From contig NC_088776.1 of the NCBI RefSeq assembly GCF_954871325.1, forward strand, positions 32,226,508 through 32,290,507: 64,000 nt of DNA. The letters are read 5' to 3'. Shown here piece after piece: positions 1-13,600 of the stretch (its first letter is position 1; the number at the start of each line of letters is the position of its first letter). The notes beneath the pieces are model-generated. The model worked only from the letters and a program-made list of their open reading frames with translations. It searched no databases and was not told the origin of the DNA. A program made the translations under genes and the position numbers. The DNA is from Gordionus sp. m RMFG-2023. Taxonomy: Eukaryota > Nematomorpha > Gordioida > Chordodea > Parachordodidae.

Positions 1-683
1 CCCATAGATTCTTGCATTAATGTGGTTGTTATTCCTTCTTTCCTATCTTAATATTTTAAAATTAATATTCATTATTTCATATTTGACAACAACAATTTTA
101 TAAATTATAGTTCATATTTATATATAGTTGTATTAAAATATCATCATCTTATTTTATAATGTAGAATAAAATATATTTGTTTATATTTCACTGCCCTTTG
201 GACACAGTATATTGAGTATAAAAATAGTAATATTTGGGTAATTTCCATTTATTCATTTCTTTATTGTATTTATTAAATTTTTATAATGTCTCTTTGTAAG
301 AATATTTAATATAGTCGTCAAAATATCATGTTTGTTACTATTTTCGATAAAAAATAATTCTAAACGATTTGAAAAATTGTTGGATAGTTTATCTGGTAGA
401 ATAAAGCATCGTTTAATGTCATTTATTTGGAATTTCTTTCAGCTTGTTGAACCAAACATATATATGGTACTTTATGTAATTCTGTTGGTTATTTTACTCA
501 TCTTACCATTTCCATTTGTTGGACACAAACAAATCCTTTATAGCAGTTGGGCGATAAAGCAATGATATCGAATTTTTGTGATTACGGGATCATCTCCACC
601 TCCTCATCAACTTTATATTTTAATATGCTGAAGTAATAAATAAGCTATCTCATAAAAAATATATTGTATCTAAGATACTATTA

Positions 684-760
684 TATATATAACATATGCC
701 CGGGCCGTATTTTAAATTTTTTAAATATACCTGGGGCCGGGCCGGGACCTGCCCAACTGA
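684..760. repeat. GC-rich repeat end (GGGCCGGGCC type)
   Basis: A short GC-rich patch in AT-rich DNA with the words CCCGGGCC and GGGCCGGGCC. The same vocabulary recurs near 27.7-28.0 kb and 41.5-41.7 kb, where it sits inside short elements with CAG-type ends. It is probably a fragment of that family. No ends or target duplication are visible here. Confidence 0.3.
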
Positions 761-1034
761 GTATATAAGAATAAGTATAAACATGAAAGGTGAATAAGTC
801 TTTCTAGGGTCACTTGCAATTCAATAAAAATGAGATTTAATAATTATAAAAAACTAACAATGCACCATTTGATTTGTGGCATAAGATATTAGCTAATCCG
901 TGCAGGCAAGTGAATGCTGAAATATTTTCACTCAAATTATGAGATAGATATTGATAAAATATTAATGACAAATCAACACCTGATGTTCATTTAATAAAAT
1001 TCTTATTGATTAGTTTGGTTTTTTATATCATGTA

Positions 1035-1141
1035 TCAATTTTTAAATAAATTACATATTTTATCATATGCAATAACAAATTTTTCTGCTTTCTCTAGAGA
1101 AGCATTGCGCTTCAAAGGCTTAAGGAGATATAGGACTCTCC
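1035..1141 (-). CDS. possible 3' terminal exon of the p115 gene
   Basis: On the minus strand an acceptor AG at 1143-1142 is followed by about 35 codons ending in TGA at 1037-1035. The entry phase fits the phase-1 donor of the p115 exon ending at 1208, giving an intron of about 66 nt. The peptide is basic (KPLKRN, LEKAEKF), whereas animal p115 normally ends in an acidic tail. Either the tail differs in this lineage or the true last exon lies outside the window. No similarity to a known protein is seen, so this is only a splice-phase inference. Confidence 0.3.
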
Positions 1142-1207
1142 CTTTATAAGCAAAAATGATTCAGAGAGAAAATAATTGATTTATGTAATAATAATAAAAA
1201 AAATTAC

Positions 1208-1655
1208 CCAAAGGTTGAATAGAAGAACCTACACTTTCATCCTTAGGATTGCTATAAGCATCAAGCTTTCTTTCGTAATCCTCCATAAGAATCATAAACC
1301 CCTCTTGTTCTTTCTGCAGTTTGACCAAGGTTTCTTGTAATTCACGATTTTCCCACCTAAGGCGTTCATTCTCTTGCTTCAAATTGGCATATTGATAAAA
1401 ATTGTGATGAAGTTTTTTTTAAAGGTAAAGCAATAATTTATTATTTTCAAAAAAATGTTAAGAATCTTTTTAGGCTTTAAAACCCTGGTAAGTCCATTGG
1501 TAGGCATAATTTTTTAATATAAGTTATGACTATAGTTATATCAAATATAATACTAACTTGTAAGCCAGTAACAGATTCCTTATCATATCCGACTTGCAAT
1601 TGGCTCAAATCGATGCTATTGCTTAAACCATTTCCCAAATTAGCCGCAATATCAG
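1208..1655 (-). CDS. USO1: p115 C-terminal coiled-coil exons
   Basis: Two exons, 1655-1558 and 1376-1208, are joined in phase 0 across a 181-nt intron. The second is a strong heptad coil rich in E, R, L and Q (ENERLRWENRELQ), followed by LQKEQEGFMILMEDYERKL. This matches the human p115 segment KKEQDDLLVLLADQDQKI that precedes the acidic tail. The first exon (DIAANLGNGLSNSIDLSQL) is less conserved and enters in phase 1. The last donor at 1207-1206 leaves phase 1, so at least one further exon is expected. Confidence 0.85.
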
Positions 1656-4600
1656 CTTTAAATTGAAGAAATAAATTAAATATTTTACATAATATAACCA
1701 ATAAAAAGTTATCAAACGAAAAATTTTCATAGCTGTTATTATTTCTTTGACATTTTAATAATAATTATTAAAATGTCAAAGAAATAATTTATATAAGTTG
1801 AGAATCAGACCATACCCTACAAATAGATGCCAACTATAAAGAGACAACACATATTTTAATATAAATTTAAACCCAAAAATGTTAAGATTTCAATGAATAT
1901 TATAAATAGCCCCCATTGCCTACTCTAAACGCTATTCATATAATTTTGTATTAACATATACTATATATGTTTTTAAATATAAATTCATCAACAATTCTTA
2001 AAATATATATATACATCTCATAGAATACTGCAATTTTTAAGCCCAATAAAAAAATATAATTTTAAAAACAAATAACATAATTAATTTATATTGTTGACGA
2101 TTTAATGACCAATTTATGTTAATATTTTTTATATAATAATAATTGTCCCTTATAATTAAATATTTTTGAGATATTCATTTTATTTATAAAATATCTATAT
2201 AATTTCCCAAAAATATCGGATCGGGCCGATACCTTTAAAAAACGATTCGATCTTATTACTTTTCTTTTTTTGTTATTTTATGCATATTTATTTTACATTA
2301 ATAATATTTTCTAAATAATTTTTTTTAAACAATGCAAATTCAACAACACCCATTAAATTTTATTTATTTTTTAAAATAGATTTATAATATTTTAAAAGTT
2401 TTTTTATAAAAATATAATGGAACACCCAAAGTTTTATTTATTCTAAATCTTTTTTAATAATAACGCCAATTTTATAATCTATACTTTAAATAAAAGAATT
2501 TTTTTAAATATGGTATCTGAATTATGAAAATATTTTACAAAAGATAAAGATAATTTTGCAAAATGCATTATCTGCGGAATTCTAATTTCACGGGGAGGAA
2601 TAATGAAAAATTCATTTAATACTACCAATATCCGTAAACTTTTTTTAATTATTGTAGAAATAAAAAAATTAAATTAAATGCATAATTCGATTTTTTGCAT
2701 AAAAAATATTGATTTCCTAATTACATATGGTTCAAAGTAGGGTGGTGAAAAATAAATATAAATATCGGATTGGGTTTGAGCCAATATCGGAAAATATTGG
2801 ATCGGATCAGTGAAAAGTATATGAATCGATACAGCCCTAATCAAAATAGAATATATTAAAGAAAAAAAATAAGAATATATTTTAAAAAATAGATAAAATG
2901 CTAGAGGGTGCCTCCGACTGATCACATCTTTGATTGATATACAGTGAGATCTACATATCTCAATTGATATCATTGAAGGAAGTAAAAACCTTCCTGAGGA
3001 TCACTTGAAATTAAAAGCATATCCCAGTGTCTTGAAAAAATTCCAGGCTCTAGATCCAATTTTACCGATTATGTCAGAAACAATGGCCGGATTAATGTGA
3101 TATTAGGTATGTTACTATATTTATAAATTTCCGCTCCAACCATAGTTGAAGCTAATGGAAGGGGCAAAATGGTCAAAGCATGTGTAATCCCAGGCTAAAA
3201 TTCCGTTACTTCCTGAAATGAGAGCCATTTCATCTTGCCTAATATTCTTACGGACGAAATGGAACACAAATAATATATATTTTTTTAAAATAAGAATGCT
3301 TATTATTTTAGTCCCATAGTGTTCCTTTTCAGATACATAGTTGTCTTTTGCAATTTGGTAGTTTCTTTTTCAATATTAATTAGATCCGGATAGGACATGT
3401 TTTTATATGTTTAAAAAAGAACACTAAGTCACTAAAAAAGGTAGATATTCAGAGTCGAAAAATAGCCTTAAGAAAAATTTTAAATTTTATGTTAAATCAC
3501 CATGGCTAAAATGAACGAATGGATAAAAGACTAACTCATGCCATATCTGTGTTTTGGTGGGATTAGGCAAGAGGTAAAAAATTTTATTTTTCCAAACATA
3601 TTTGATAATAACGAAATCAGGCATATCTTTATGGCTATTGCTGCTGCTTCGCAGTTAATTCTAGAAATTAGTTTGATTGAAAATTACCTTAAAATATGCT
3701 GACCACAGACGGGGGTTCGATTTCAAGGGGGAGTTGTTGACATGTTGTCTCCTTTGAACCAATTTGCCATTTAAAAGAATAGAAATAACATTTGATTTTG
3801 GTAAAAATGTAATCCGATTTTTAAAAAAAATTATTATTTAAGTTTAGAAGTGCATTACAATTTGAATTAAATTGATTAATTTTATCCCTTAAACTATGAG
3901 CTAAGGTAGGGTTCGGGTTCGAGTTAGCATAAAGGATAAGATAAGCAATAAATAATTTTCCAATTTGAACATTAAATCTCTTGATATAATACTTACCAAA
4001 CTAAATATGGAATAAGAAAACCTTATGTATGATAATAGGATTAGTATATAATATATGAGCTAGAGGTTATTTTTTATTTACTTGATTTCGCTTAAACTTG
4101 ATTTTTTAAAAAAAAGATAATACTGATTTTTTAAGAATTGTAAAGTATTTTTGGAACAGTCCTAATTTAAAATAAAGTGCCTTACATTAGTTAAGATAAA
4201 ATCATCACAGTTAGAGGACGGTGCAATTTTTGATCATATTTTGAAATATTATGTGTTTATATTTAAGGAGACAATTTTTTTTATTATCTTTAGAAGTAGG
4301 GATTTTTACTTTCTATTTCAAATGTGAATTGAATATTTTTATAGAAAGAGTTTAGTCGTTTTAAGAAAATTAAGTTATTTTGCGCTACATGGTCATGAAA
4401 AAAATTAAATATGATTTATTTAACATAATTAATTTCAGCTTTGGATTTATCGATGGTGATCTACTAAGTGACTCCAAAAAGTAAGCCGAAGTAGAAGGAT
4501 GTAATAATTCACCTATGTAGTTTGAATACAGTCTTATGGGTTAGCTACATCAGGGTAACCCTTAGTTAGGACTGCAAATAATATTAGCATCTGTGTGTGA

Positions 4601-7600
4601 TCGTTTTTATTACTTATAAAATGTGGCCATGGAATCTTAGAATGCTTTTAGAAATCAAATTTTCTAGATATCTAAGAGATTGTTCAAAAAGCGTCAAAAA
4701 TTTGGGTAATGGTTATGATTAAAGAAGGAAGGAAGGAAGGAAGGAAGGAAGGAAGGAAGGAAGGAAGGAAGGAAGGAAGGAAGGAAGGAAGGAAGGAAGG
4801 AAGGAAGGAAGGAAGGAAGATGAAAAATTTGCCCGAGACTTTTTTTGGAAGGAATGTGATCAGAGAAAATTAAAAGATCTAAAAAAATTTTTAGAAATTA
4901 TTACAATAATATACCAATTATTTTGTAAAAATGTAAATAATCAATTATTTATTTTAAAAATAATATATATATATATTATTTATATAAAATAAATTATATC
5001 AGAATTAAATATATTCTTTAAAAAGAAATAAAAATTTTTTATTGCTCTAGCTCCACTAATAAAAACCTAAAAATTATACTCGAAAAATATAAACCTAGGC
5101 AATTTTTTCTAAATAATTAAATTATAATTTAAAATTGACCCCTGAAATTTCCAAAATATTTTAAAACTAATTCTTATTTCCCATTTGAACAAGGTTTTAT
5201 ATATTTAAGTATTTTTTAACCATCGTCCCCAGCCTTGCTATGGTCCGCACAAACAGTAGTCAGAGTGAAATTCTTAAAATTAGAATCGTAGTATAGCCCG
5301 TTCATGTAAAAATTCTGATATCCTCCAGTTTGATAGTTGGGGTAATACATAGCAGAAAGATCTCCGTTTTGTTGAGCCTGACTTAGTTGCTGTTGGTCGT
5401 AATAACCAAAGGTTTGCTGTTGTGGGTGCTGCATAGTCGTTTGTTGGAAAGGAACGAGTGGATGAGACGAAGAAAGGGGGGCAGAGTTGTTAAAGGCTTG
5501 AATAGGTGGGTGAACATGTTGTTGCAATTGAATTATTTTAAGAGGAGGAGGTTGATCTAAATGTTTTTATTTTAATTTTCTGATAAAATGTGGATAATGA
5601 TTTGATCCTTAATAATTCATAAATTTAGTTTTAAAAATACTGTCAATTAATTTTAAAAAATACAAGTATATTAACTAACAAATCTCGTGTTAGTGCTATT
5701 TCCCTATCCACTAATTTTATTTATCTTATTTACTCGTTCATTTTTAAAATATGATATTTAGCGTCAGTAATACCTGGTATGGGCACCAATTTCAAATTCT
5801 TTAAATTTGTTTTTCTTAAAATATCCATTAATTTGAGAGCATTATTTGCAAAACCCTTTAATCATATTATGCTACAAAATTTGAAGAGTTTTTTTACAGA
5901 TCTGAACATATAAATGGCCAAGTCTCATTTATACTTATAGTAGTCTTGAAGTGGGCCGTTAGCCCAGCCGGTGGTAACTTCATCAATATAATACCCGTGG
6001 CCTTAAAAATATTCATGTTTATTTACTCTCTTTTTTCCTCTTTTGCCTGATCACAAGAATAAAATGAATTTAGAAATAATTTTAAAAAAAAATTGGGAAT
6101 ATTCATTTTTATAGCATATTTTGTGATAAAAAAACATATTTTAAATTATCAGTTATTGCTAATTATTTAAACTTAATGCGTAACATAAAAATTGAGAATA
6201 AAATAAATATTTTCAGTTTGAGATTTTTCCCAAATAAGCTTAAATTTGGGGTGTGTACCGCAGCAGGCCATGGGCCTAGATCTAAAAATAATTGCCAAGC
6301 CGGGGTAGGGTTTGTGTCAAAAAATATCTGCAATGTTAGAGATTAAATACTTGTTGTTTCCTTATAATCCTAAAATTATAATATTATTTAAGTGACAATT
6401 TCTAAAAGTTATTATTCTAATTATAATATTATTTAGAACTAATGCATAACATTTAAATAGAGAATAAAATAAATATTTTCAGTTTGAGATTTCTTCCCTA
6501 ATAAGCTTAAATTCGGGCGGCGTGCTGCAGTAGGCCAAGAGTCTATATCAACAATTGCCAAGCCGCGTGAGGGGTTGTGCCAAAAAAATTCTGCAATGTT
6601 AGAAATTTAAATACCACTTGTAATATATTCTTTATAATATATTTAAGTCATAATTTCTAAAAATTATTATTCAATTAAAATATCATTTAGTACTTAATTG
6701 TCTCTTAGGCAGACTAGAAAATAAAAATCAATTTGATTTAAACACGATCTAAATTATGTGATTTTTTAAAAATCATTAATTGAAATCAAATTTTTTTTAT
6801 ATCAAAATTAAAAAATAATTAACAAAAATGCTCACCTACTAATCACCTGACCACCATCATTACCTTTTGAATATTATTTATACTTATCTTAATAGTTTAA
6901 TAAGTAGAAATTATTTAGCGGCCTTTACTATGTGTAAAAATCATTATAATGATGAATTTTTTTTATATCAAAAGACTTTTTTCTATAGAATATATTACGA
7001 ATTTATTGTCTTGAAGCTAATAAATTATATTTCTCTACCTTCAAAATAATCATGTTCTCTTTCTTTTGAGCACCCTTATAATACCTATCCACATCATATT
7101 ATAATTATTAAAAATGTAGTGTTTTTAGAAATAATCCTGTGATAAATTTTTCTCAAATATTAATGGCTGATAAAAATAAGATTTATATAATGCGTGAATG
7201 ACTGGTTATATTTTTCCAAAGGAAATTTTAATTAATCTCGAGAAATGTTATGCCAGTGGAAACAATAGACATTAGAGATCTGCATGGCTCGACCTGCGCA
7301 AAAGCGTGGCCAACAAGTCGGGCAATAAATGGAGATGAGAAACTTTAGCAAAATATTTTCCTGAGTCGATCCTAAATTCTGGAAATTCATTTAAATCTTG
7401 AATAAATCAAAATTATGAATATCCTTTACAGAATAATTAAGTAAAGGTCCTTGTATTTTTATACCTGAGCAAGAACCTTTTTCAAATTCTTGATGGATTC
7501 ACTTGAGCCGAAGCGTACTGATGCCAATACATATAATTCTTCACGTTGAATATTACACTTAATAGTTTTATTTTCAATGGGCTTTTATTTTTTTCCGATA

Positions 7601-10600
7601 TTTTAATTCTTAAGTATTTTTCCTCCCAAAGGCTTTTTTCCGGGATTCCTTTAGAAATTTTATGTGCTAGACAACTTATATTATCATATTTAATTAAAAT
7701 AACTCTCTTTTACAAGTTGGTGGGATTTTTAATGTGGCCAGAAAATTTAATTTAAAAAATTTAATAAATGCAATTAAAAGAGGAAAGAATACATAAATAA
7801 GTCATTTATAACAATTTACCAAATTTACTATCATTTAACAGAATAAATCTCTAATTCATATTCTAAAATTAATATGATTAATTATTAAACTAATACTATT
7901 AATCTTAAATTAGTTAAAATAAGCCGAATTATGAGAGTTGTTAGTATTCATTTATAGCAATCGGTAATAGCAGGCTATTTTTTTGAAAAATAGGGGTGGC
8001 AGTAGCACGTTCGAGGCTTATTTATTTTCACTTAAATATAACTATAAAAAGAAAATTAATTTGTTAATTCATAATTACGTTAAAAATTTTAACTTTTACA
8101 ATAATTTAATTTTAAAATTTAAATATATTTCGAAATATAAATTAATGCTTTTTATACAAATATTTTTGGTTCTATTCAAGTTTATTGGGGAAAAAATTAC
8201 TTCCCTTAATGAATGTTAATACCTAACAAATTCTTTCAAAGGATGATATTATTAACTCAATCAATTATCATTTAAAAATCTATTAACTTAGTAAATATCA
8301 AGCCCTGTTTATAAAAAAAAGGAGTAGCGCTACCTTTTTATACATTAACGGCTTGAGGTAGCTCAAAAGTAGTTTTAACAACACTGTCAAATATACAACA
8401 AAAATTCAATCACTCGGTGAAAATCATTGGTTACGGTATTCCCCTAAATAATATTTTCAAAGCTTACATATGAATAAATATATCAAAACAAAACATTTAG
8501 ATTTTTTAAAATTTTGATATTAAAAAACTTAATTATTAAATATATTGAAAAAATATTCTCGAATATGTAATGGCATCATTAAGTTAAGTGTTTGAGGAAC
8601 ATGATATTAAGAATTTATCTTAAAAACTTATGTGCTAATTCTTTTATATTTAAGAATAATATATTTAATTTTCAGAAAATTTGCTCAAAACGTGATAATA
8701 TATATGGAATGAAGATACTTTACTTTGACAAAGTACAGTCTGATTTTGCTGAAGGGTTAAGTTTTTCATTTGTGAATTAAGCTCTTCGTATTTACAGGCC
8801 AAATATTCCAATTGCCGTTTATAATCTTCGCATTTCTCGCTTAGGTTGCCTATAGAGCTATCCTATTTTGCATATAAATTATATATTATTCAAATAGAGT
8901 TCAGCCAGGCAAAATACAAATTTCGAAGTTTTAAGAAAAATACAGATTTAGTCTCTTAGCAAAGTATTTAAATATTGTATTTATACATATTATTATTTAA
9001 AGTAAAATGAATCATTAACTCAAAGAAAATACAAATTAAAAATATACTGAATATAGCCGAAAAACTAAAAAATAATAAAATTTCTACATTAGAGATATGA
9101 TTAAAATAGTCTGTAATTTTAATGAGATAAGTAAAAGATGTGATTTAAGTCCTTAAAAGTTCTCAAAAATATTTTAGATGTTACTAAGTAAGAATGAGTC
9201 AAATAATCCTATTTAAATTATATTTTAATTGGGTATTACAACTTAAAAGCAATGGCGTAGCTAGTTTTAAGGTTGGGATAACGGCAAAAAATAATAATTA
9301 TTTTTTAGATCGTCTCGAAATTGTTTATAAATTTTTTACTTTTATATTTAAATCAATAAATACAATGTAACTGGAAATAATAATATCATATAACAAATCA
9401 ATAAATTTTGATTCATATTTTCAAAAATTAACCAAAATTATTTTTTAATATTAAAAAATTAAAGCTTTTTATAGTTTAAAAAAATAATAAAATTCAAAAC
9501 TTTTTGCTTTTATTTTCAAGCACAGTTAGATGACTGTTAAAACGTAAATTATCTTGATATCAGCATGCTTAAATTAAATTTAGGCAATCTGAGCAAGCTC
9601 TTGTCCCTCCCTCCATAGAAACTACTCCGATAAAACGACCCATTATAATTTAATAAAAATTAGAATAGATTTTAAGGAAAAAAATTAATAAACTTTTTCT
9701 TTAATGGTATTTTCGTATTTCTTGGTGACATAATCTATTTGATCCATCTTATAGTTATCTTTTTTAAGATTGGCATTATCGAATTGTTTGAGAATAAAGG
9801 CTTTATATTTAATTTAACATATTTATCATCTATTAGGATAATATAGGCCATCAAAAATATAAAGTAAATGAAATAAAGCAGACCCGCATGCACCATCGTT
9901 TTCCTAATATTTAATTTTTTAAAAAATAGGCCTGCAAAGTGTAAATTCAATTTTCCCTAAGTCCTTGTAAAAATATAAATTAAACAAATTTGTAAAGTGA
10001 AATAGAATAGAAATCAGTAATTATGCTATTTTAATCCCGGAAAATATTTTCTCATTTAATCTTTACAAAAAAGGCAAAATAAATTTTCAGGTCTGAGCCA
10101 GGCTTGTCCTGAATAACTTATTCGAGCTATTTGCGGGCTCCCTTATATGAAATCGGTTATGGTTGGCTAGATAGGTGGGAATTTTTTAAAAAACGCTGGC
10201 CTAAAAAATATGTCCGATAATTAAATAAAGTAAATATTTTTAATTATATTTGTGGGTTGTAATGTAATATTTGTATACCGTAAAGCTTATATTAATTGCA
10301 AAAATATTTTAAGGTCATTATTCGTTAATAACTATCTAAAGTAGCGATTTAGAATACCATTAATTCAATATAACGAAAGCGTATTCTAATAAATAAAAAT
10401 TACTTTCATAAAAATTGAAAATCTTCATAAATTCCTGATCTAGCACGCATAGATCAATAATAATAATACAAGTCTCAGGATTTTCAATGTTGTCGCCTAT
10501 ATTTTCTTTCGCTAAAACGTTGTTTAAACATTTTTCTATGTTTTGATCTGTCATTATACGTTCGAATTCCCTAAGCTGACACAATTGATTGACGTAATTC

Positions 10601-13600
10601 TCTGAACCCAGTCTCTTGTTGACTATACCCTTCAGATTTTCCCTTGTAAGGATTAAATTTCAAAAAATTTAAATCTTGCAGTACTAAAGGAAAAATTTCT
10701 TCCTATCCCGTATTTTTAATAGATGTATATATAATTATAGAAATAATAATACTGGCTTTCTTTCGAGGTCTGGTCATCTCCTTGCAACACGCATAGCCCG
10801 AATGCAAAAGCAGCGAGGCCTTGTACTGCTCGGGAAAGAGTTGGAGCATTGACTTCGTGTTCTGAAGAGATTTGGGCTGTGAGCTTATTGTTATTTTTGA
10901 ATTAGTTAATAAAAAATTATCATAAATATATTTTTCATAAAAATTAAACGAAGATATATAATATAATATTAGAATTAAATACCTTTAAGTAATTTGCAAA
11001 ATAGAAAATAATTTGATTGATTATTAATCAATTAGTAAAAATATTTAATATTATGAAATTAGAATACAAATGTAATGTTTCCGTTAATTGTTTTGGCACC
11101 GTATGGATCAGACAAAAAAGCTTTTACGCATGCACTAGAACCAGCCAACCAATGAGAAAGAAAAATTAACATTCCAATTTTGGAGTGGAGGTTTTTGGTC
11201 TAAAATGATAATAAATGAAAATATGTTTATTTTTAGCGTTAAATTTTTTTTACAAATATTTAAAACTTAAAATATTTTATAAATTTGTAATGGTTTATTA
11301 AAAATTTTTTGTTAAATTTGTGAAAGTTTTAAAATTTTGTCAAATTTTTAAAACATATGAAAAATTATGCTTGAAATAAAATGATGTGATTCAAATCATT
11401 ACTTTGATTTTTAAAACAATAATCTAAATCTGCCAACTTATTTTTGATATATAGCCCAAAAAAGTGCTAAATTTTAAAAATTACAGCATTTGTTTAACGT
11501 ATTAATACCACTAACTTTCCTATAAAAATACGATTACGATTTGAATATTTGCATTATTCGTATTTTTAAATCGAATAATTGTATTATTCGTCGTATGTAT
11601 AATATAATTATTCAATTTGATTCTTCGAATGATTCGATCATTAAATTCTTTCAAAATATATTCAAAAATGAAAAAATGGATTATTATAATTTTATAAAGT
11701 GATTTATAGGTGTGGAAAAAAGTAAAATGTTCCACAAGCAACATGTTAAATTTAAAATAATTTCACATGTTTAGTAATAAAATTTTGACTATTTATGAAT
11801 AATTTTAAATATTTACAAATAATTTCAAATATTTACAAATAATTTCAAATATTTAGGAATAATTTTGACTATTTATGAAAATTTAAATATTTACAAATAA
11901 TTTTGAATATTTATAAGTAATTTAGAATACATACAAATTACTTCGAATAATTTGAAATTATACGAATAATTCGATCAAATAGTAGTTAAAAACTTATTCG
12001 ACAGATAGCAAATTTTCCAGCCGACTCGGGCTATTTAACAACACTAGTGCTATCATCCTTATTTCAGTAAAAAATTTCAAATTCTAAATAAAAACCTTTT
12101 TAAGATTATCCATCAAACATTGCAACAGGGAAATATCGGCCATTTCTTTACCTACTTCGACACTTTCAACCTTATTTTCTTTCTCATTCTTTTCAGATCG
12201 AAAATTTTCGTTGGAAGAATTCAAAGCTTTTAGCCGAACTTTTTGCAAAATTTCCCGATTATCTCTTTTTATACTTCAAAAAAACAATATAATTATTTAC
12301 AATCGGGTAAATTTTAAAAAAAATTCAAACTTTTTTGTATTTTGATTAGATGCCGAATTAGAAATAGTATAGGAAAGTGCTAGAGATGCGAACCAACAAT
12401 TCATGTTATTACATTTAGCGCTACGGCTTATTTCTTTTTCTTGTTCGGTGTTAAGCAGGGCGTGTATAAGGATACGACCGGTGTTTACTTATTATAAATA
12501 ATAGATGTATAAATAATTTGAATACTTTTTATTGACAAATAACAATAAGAATAATTAAGGTTCCTATTCTATTTTTTTAAATCACGTAAATATTAGTTGG
12601 ATAAGCTTGACCAGTATAAATCAGTATGAGATGCAAAACGTTTTTGTTAAAATAAATTTTAAAGTTATAAGCTATAACTTGGCAAAATAATTTTGTCTAC
12701 AAAATCAATTTTTTTAAAAATATTATAGATATAAATTATGTCTAAATAATTCAAAGGTAAACTTAAATGGAAATCTATATGCTCATACGAAGAATATATA
12801 AATATTAAAAAATAGTACCTTTGGTTGTAGATAAGAGAGACGATAATATTTCAGCTTGCAACTCAGAATTTTTATATAAGTATGAATGGAAAAAGTAAAG
12901 AATGCATCTTCGCAACCTCAAAGGCTTTCCTTCGTTTAACATGGAAGTCAACAAAATATCCAGAAATGGTCTAATCAGTCATGTGGGAAAAAAATATAAA
13001 TTAACTTCAAATTTTGATAAATTTATTTTTCCTTTTTTAAATTTTAAATCAAATTAGTAAAATATCGATCAAATTATGACTCTGTATTCATTTTTTATGA
13101 AATTTGAGTTAAAAAGATGACCATTTTGAGTTTTTTTGACAATGACATTGAAAAGAAAATCGATGTAAAAATGTATTGAATTAACGTTTTTTGACAGTAG
13201 TCTGCAGCGACTTTTTCAATAGTTATAGCTACAGATTAGCTAAATTTTTTTAACGAGTAGTTTGTGTCAACTACATTAAAAAATAAAGCTATTGTGGGCA
13301 TGCCTTTTAGCATAATGAAATTTATTACTGTTTGAAAAATTTACTAAGTGTTAAAGAGGTCAAAACATTGTTTGTTATCATCTCATCAATGGAAAGATTA
13401 ATTCGCCTCTAAAAAAATGTTAGTTCATTAAAAACTCCGACCTCTCACCTCACAATATAAGAAAATAATTTAAATTATAGTTTTATGTAACTTTATAGAT
13501 ATATCTGGAGTTTGAAAACGAAAATGGATTCTGGTTCAAAAATCTGACTATAGATAAGCTACCTTTTTTCTAGGATAGCTTTTACTAGTAAGCTCTGCAC

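Noticed and set aside
9735-9950. 71-codon minus-strand frame with hydrophobic runs, considered as a p115 exon
   Set aside because: It is not coil-like, and splice phases of the neighbouring p115 exons already match without it.
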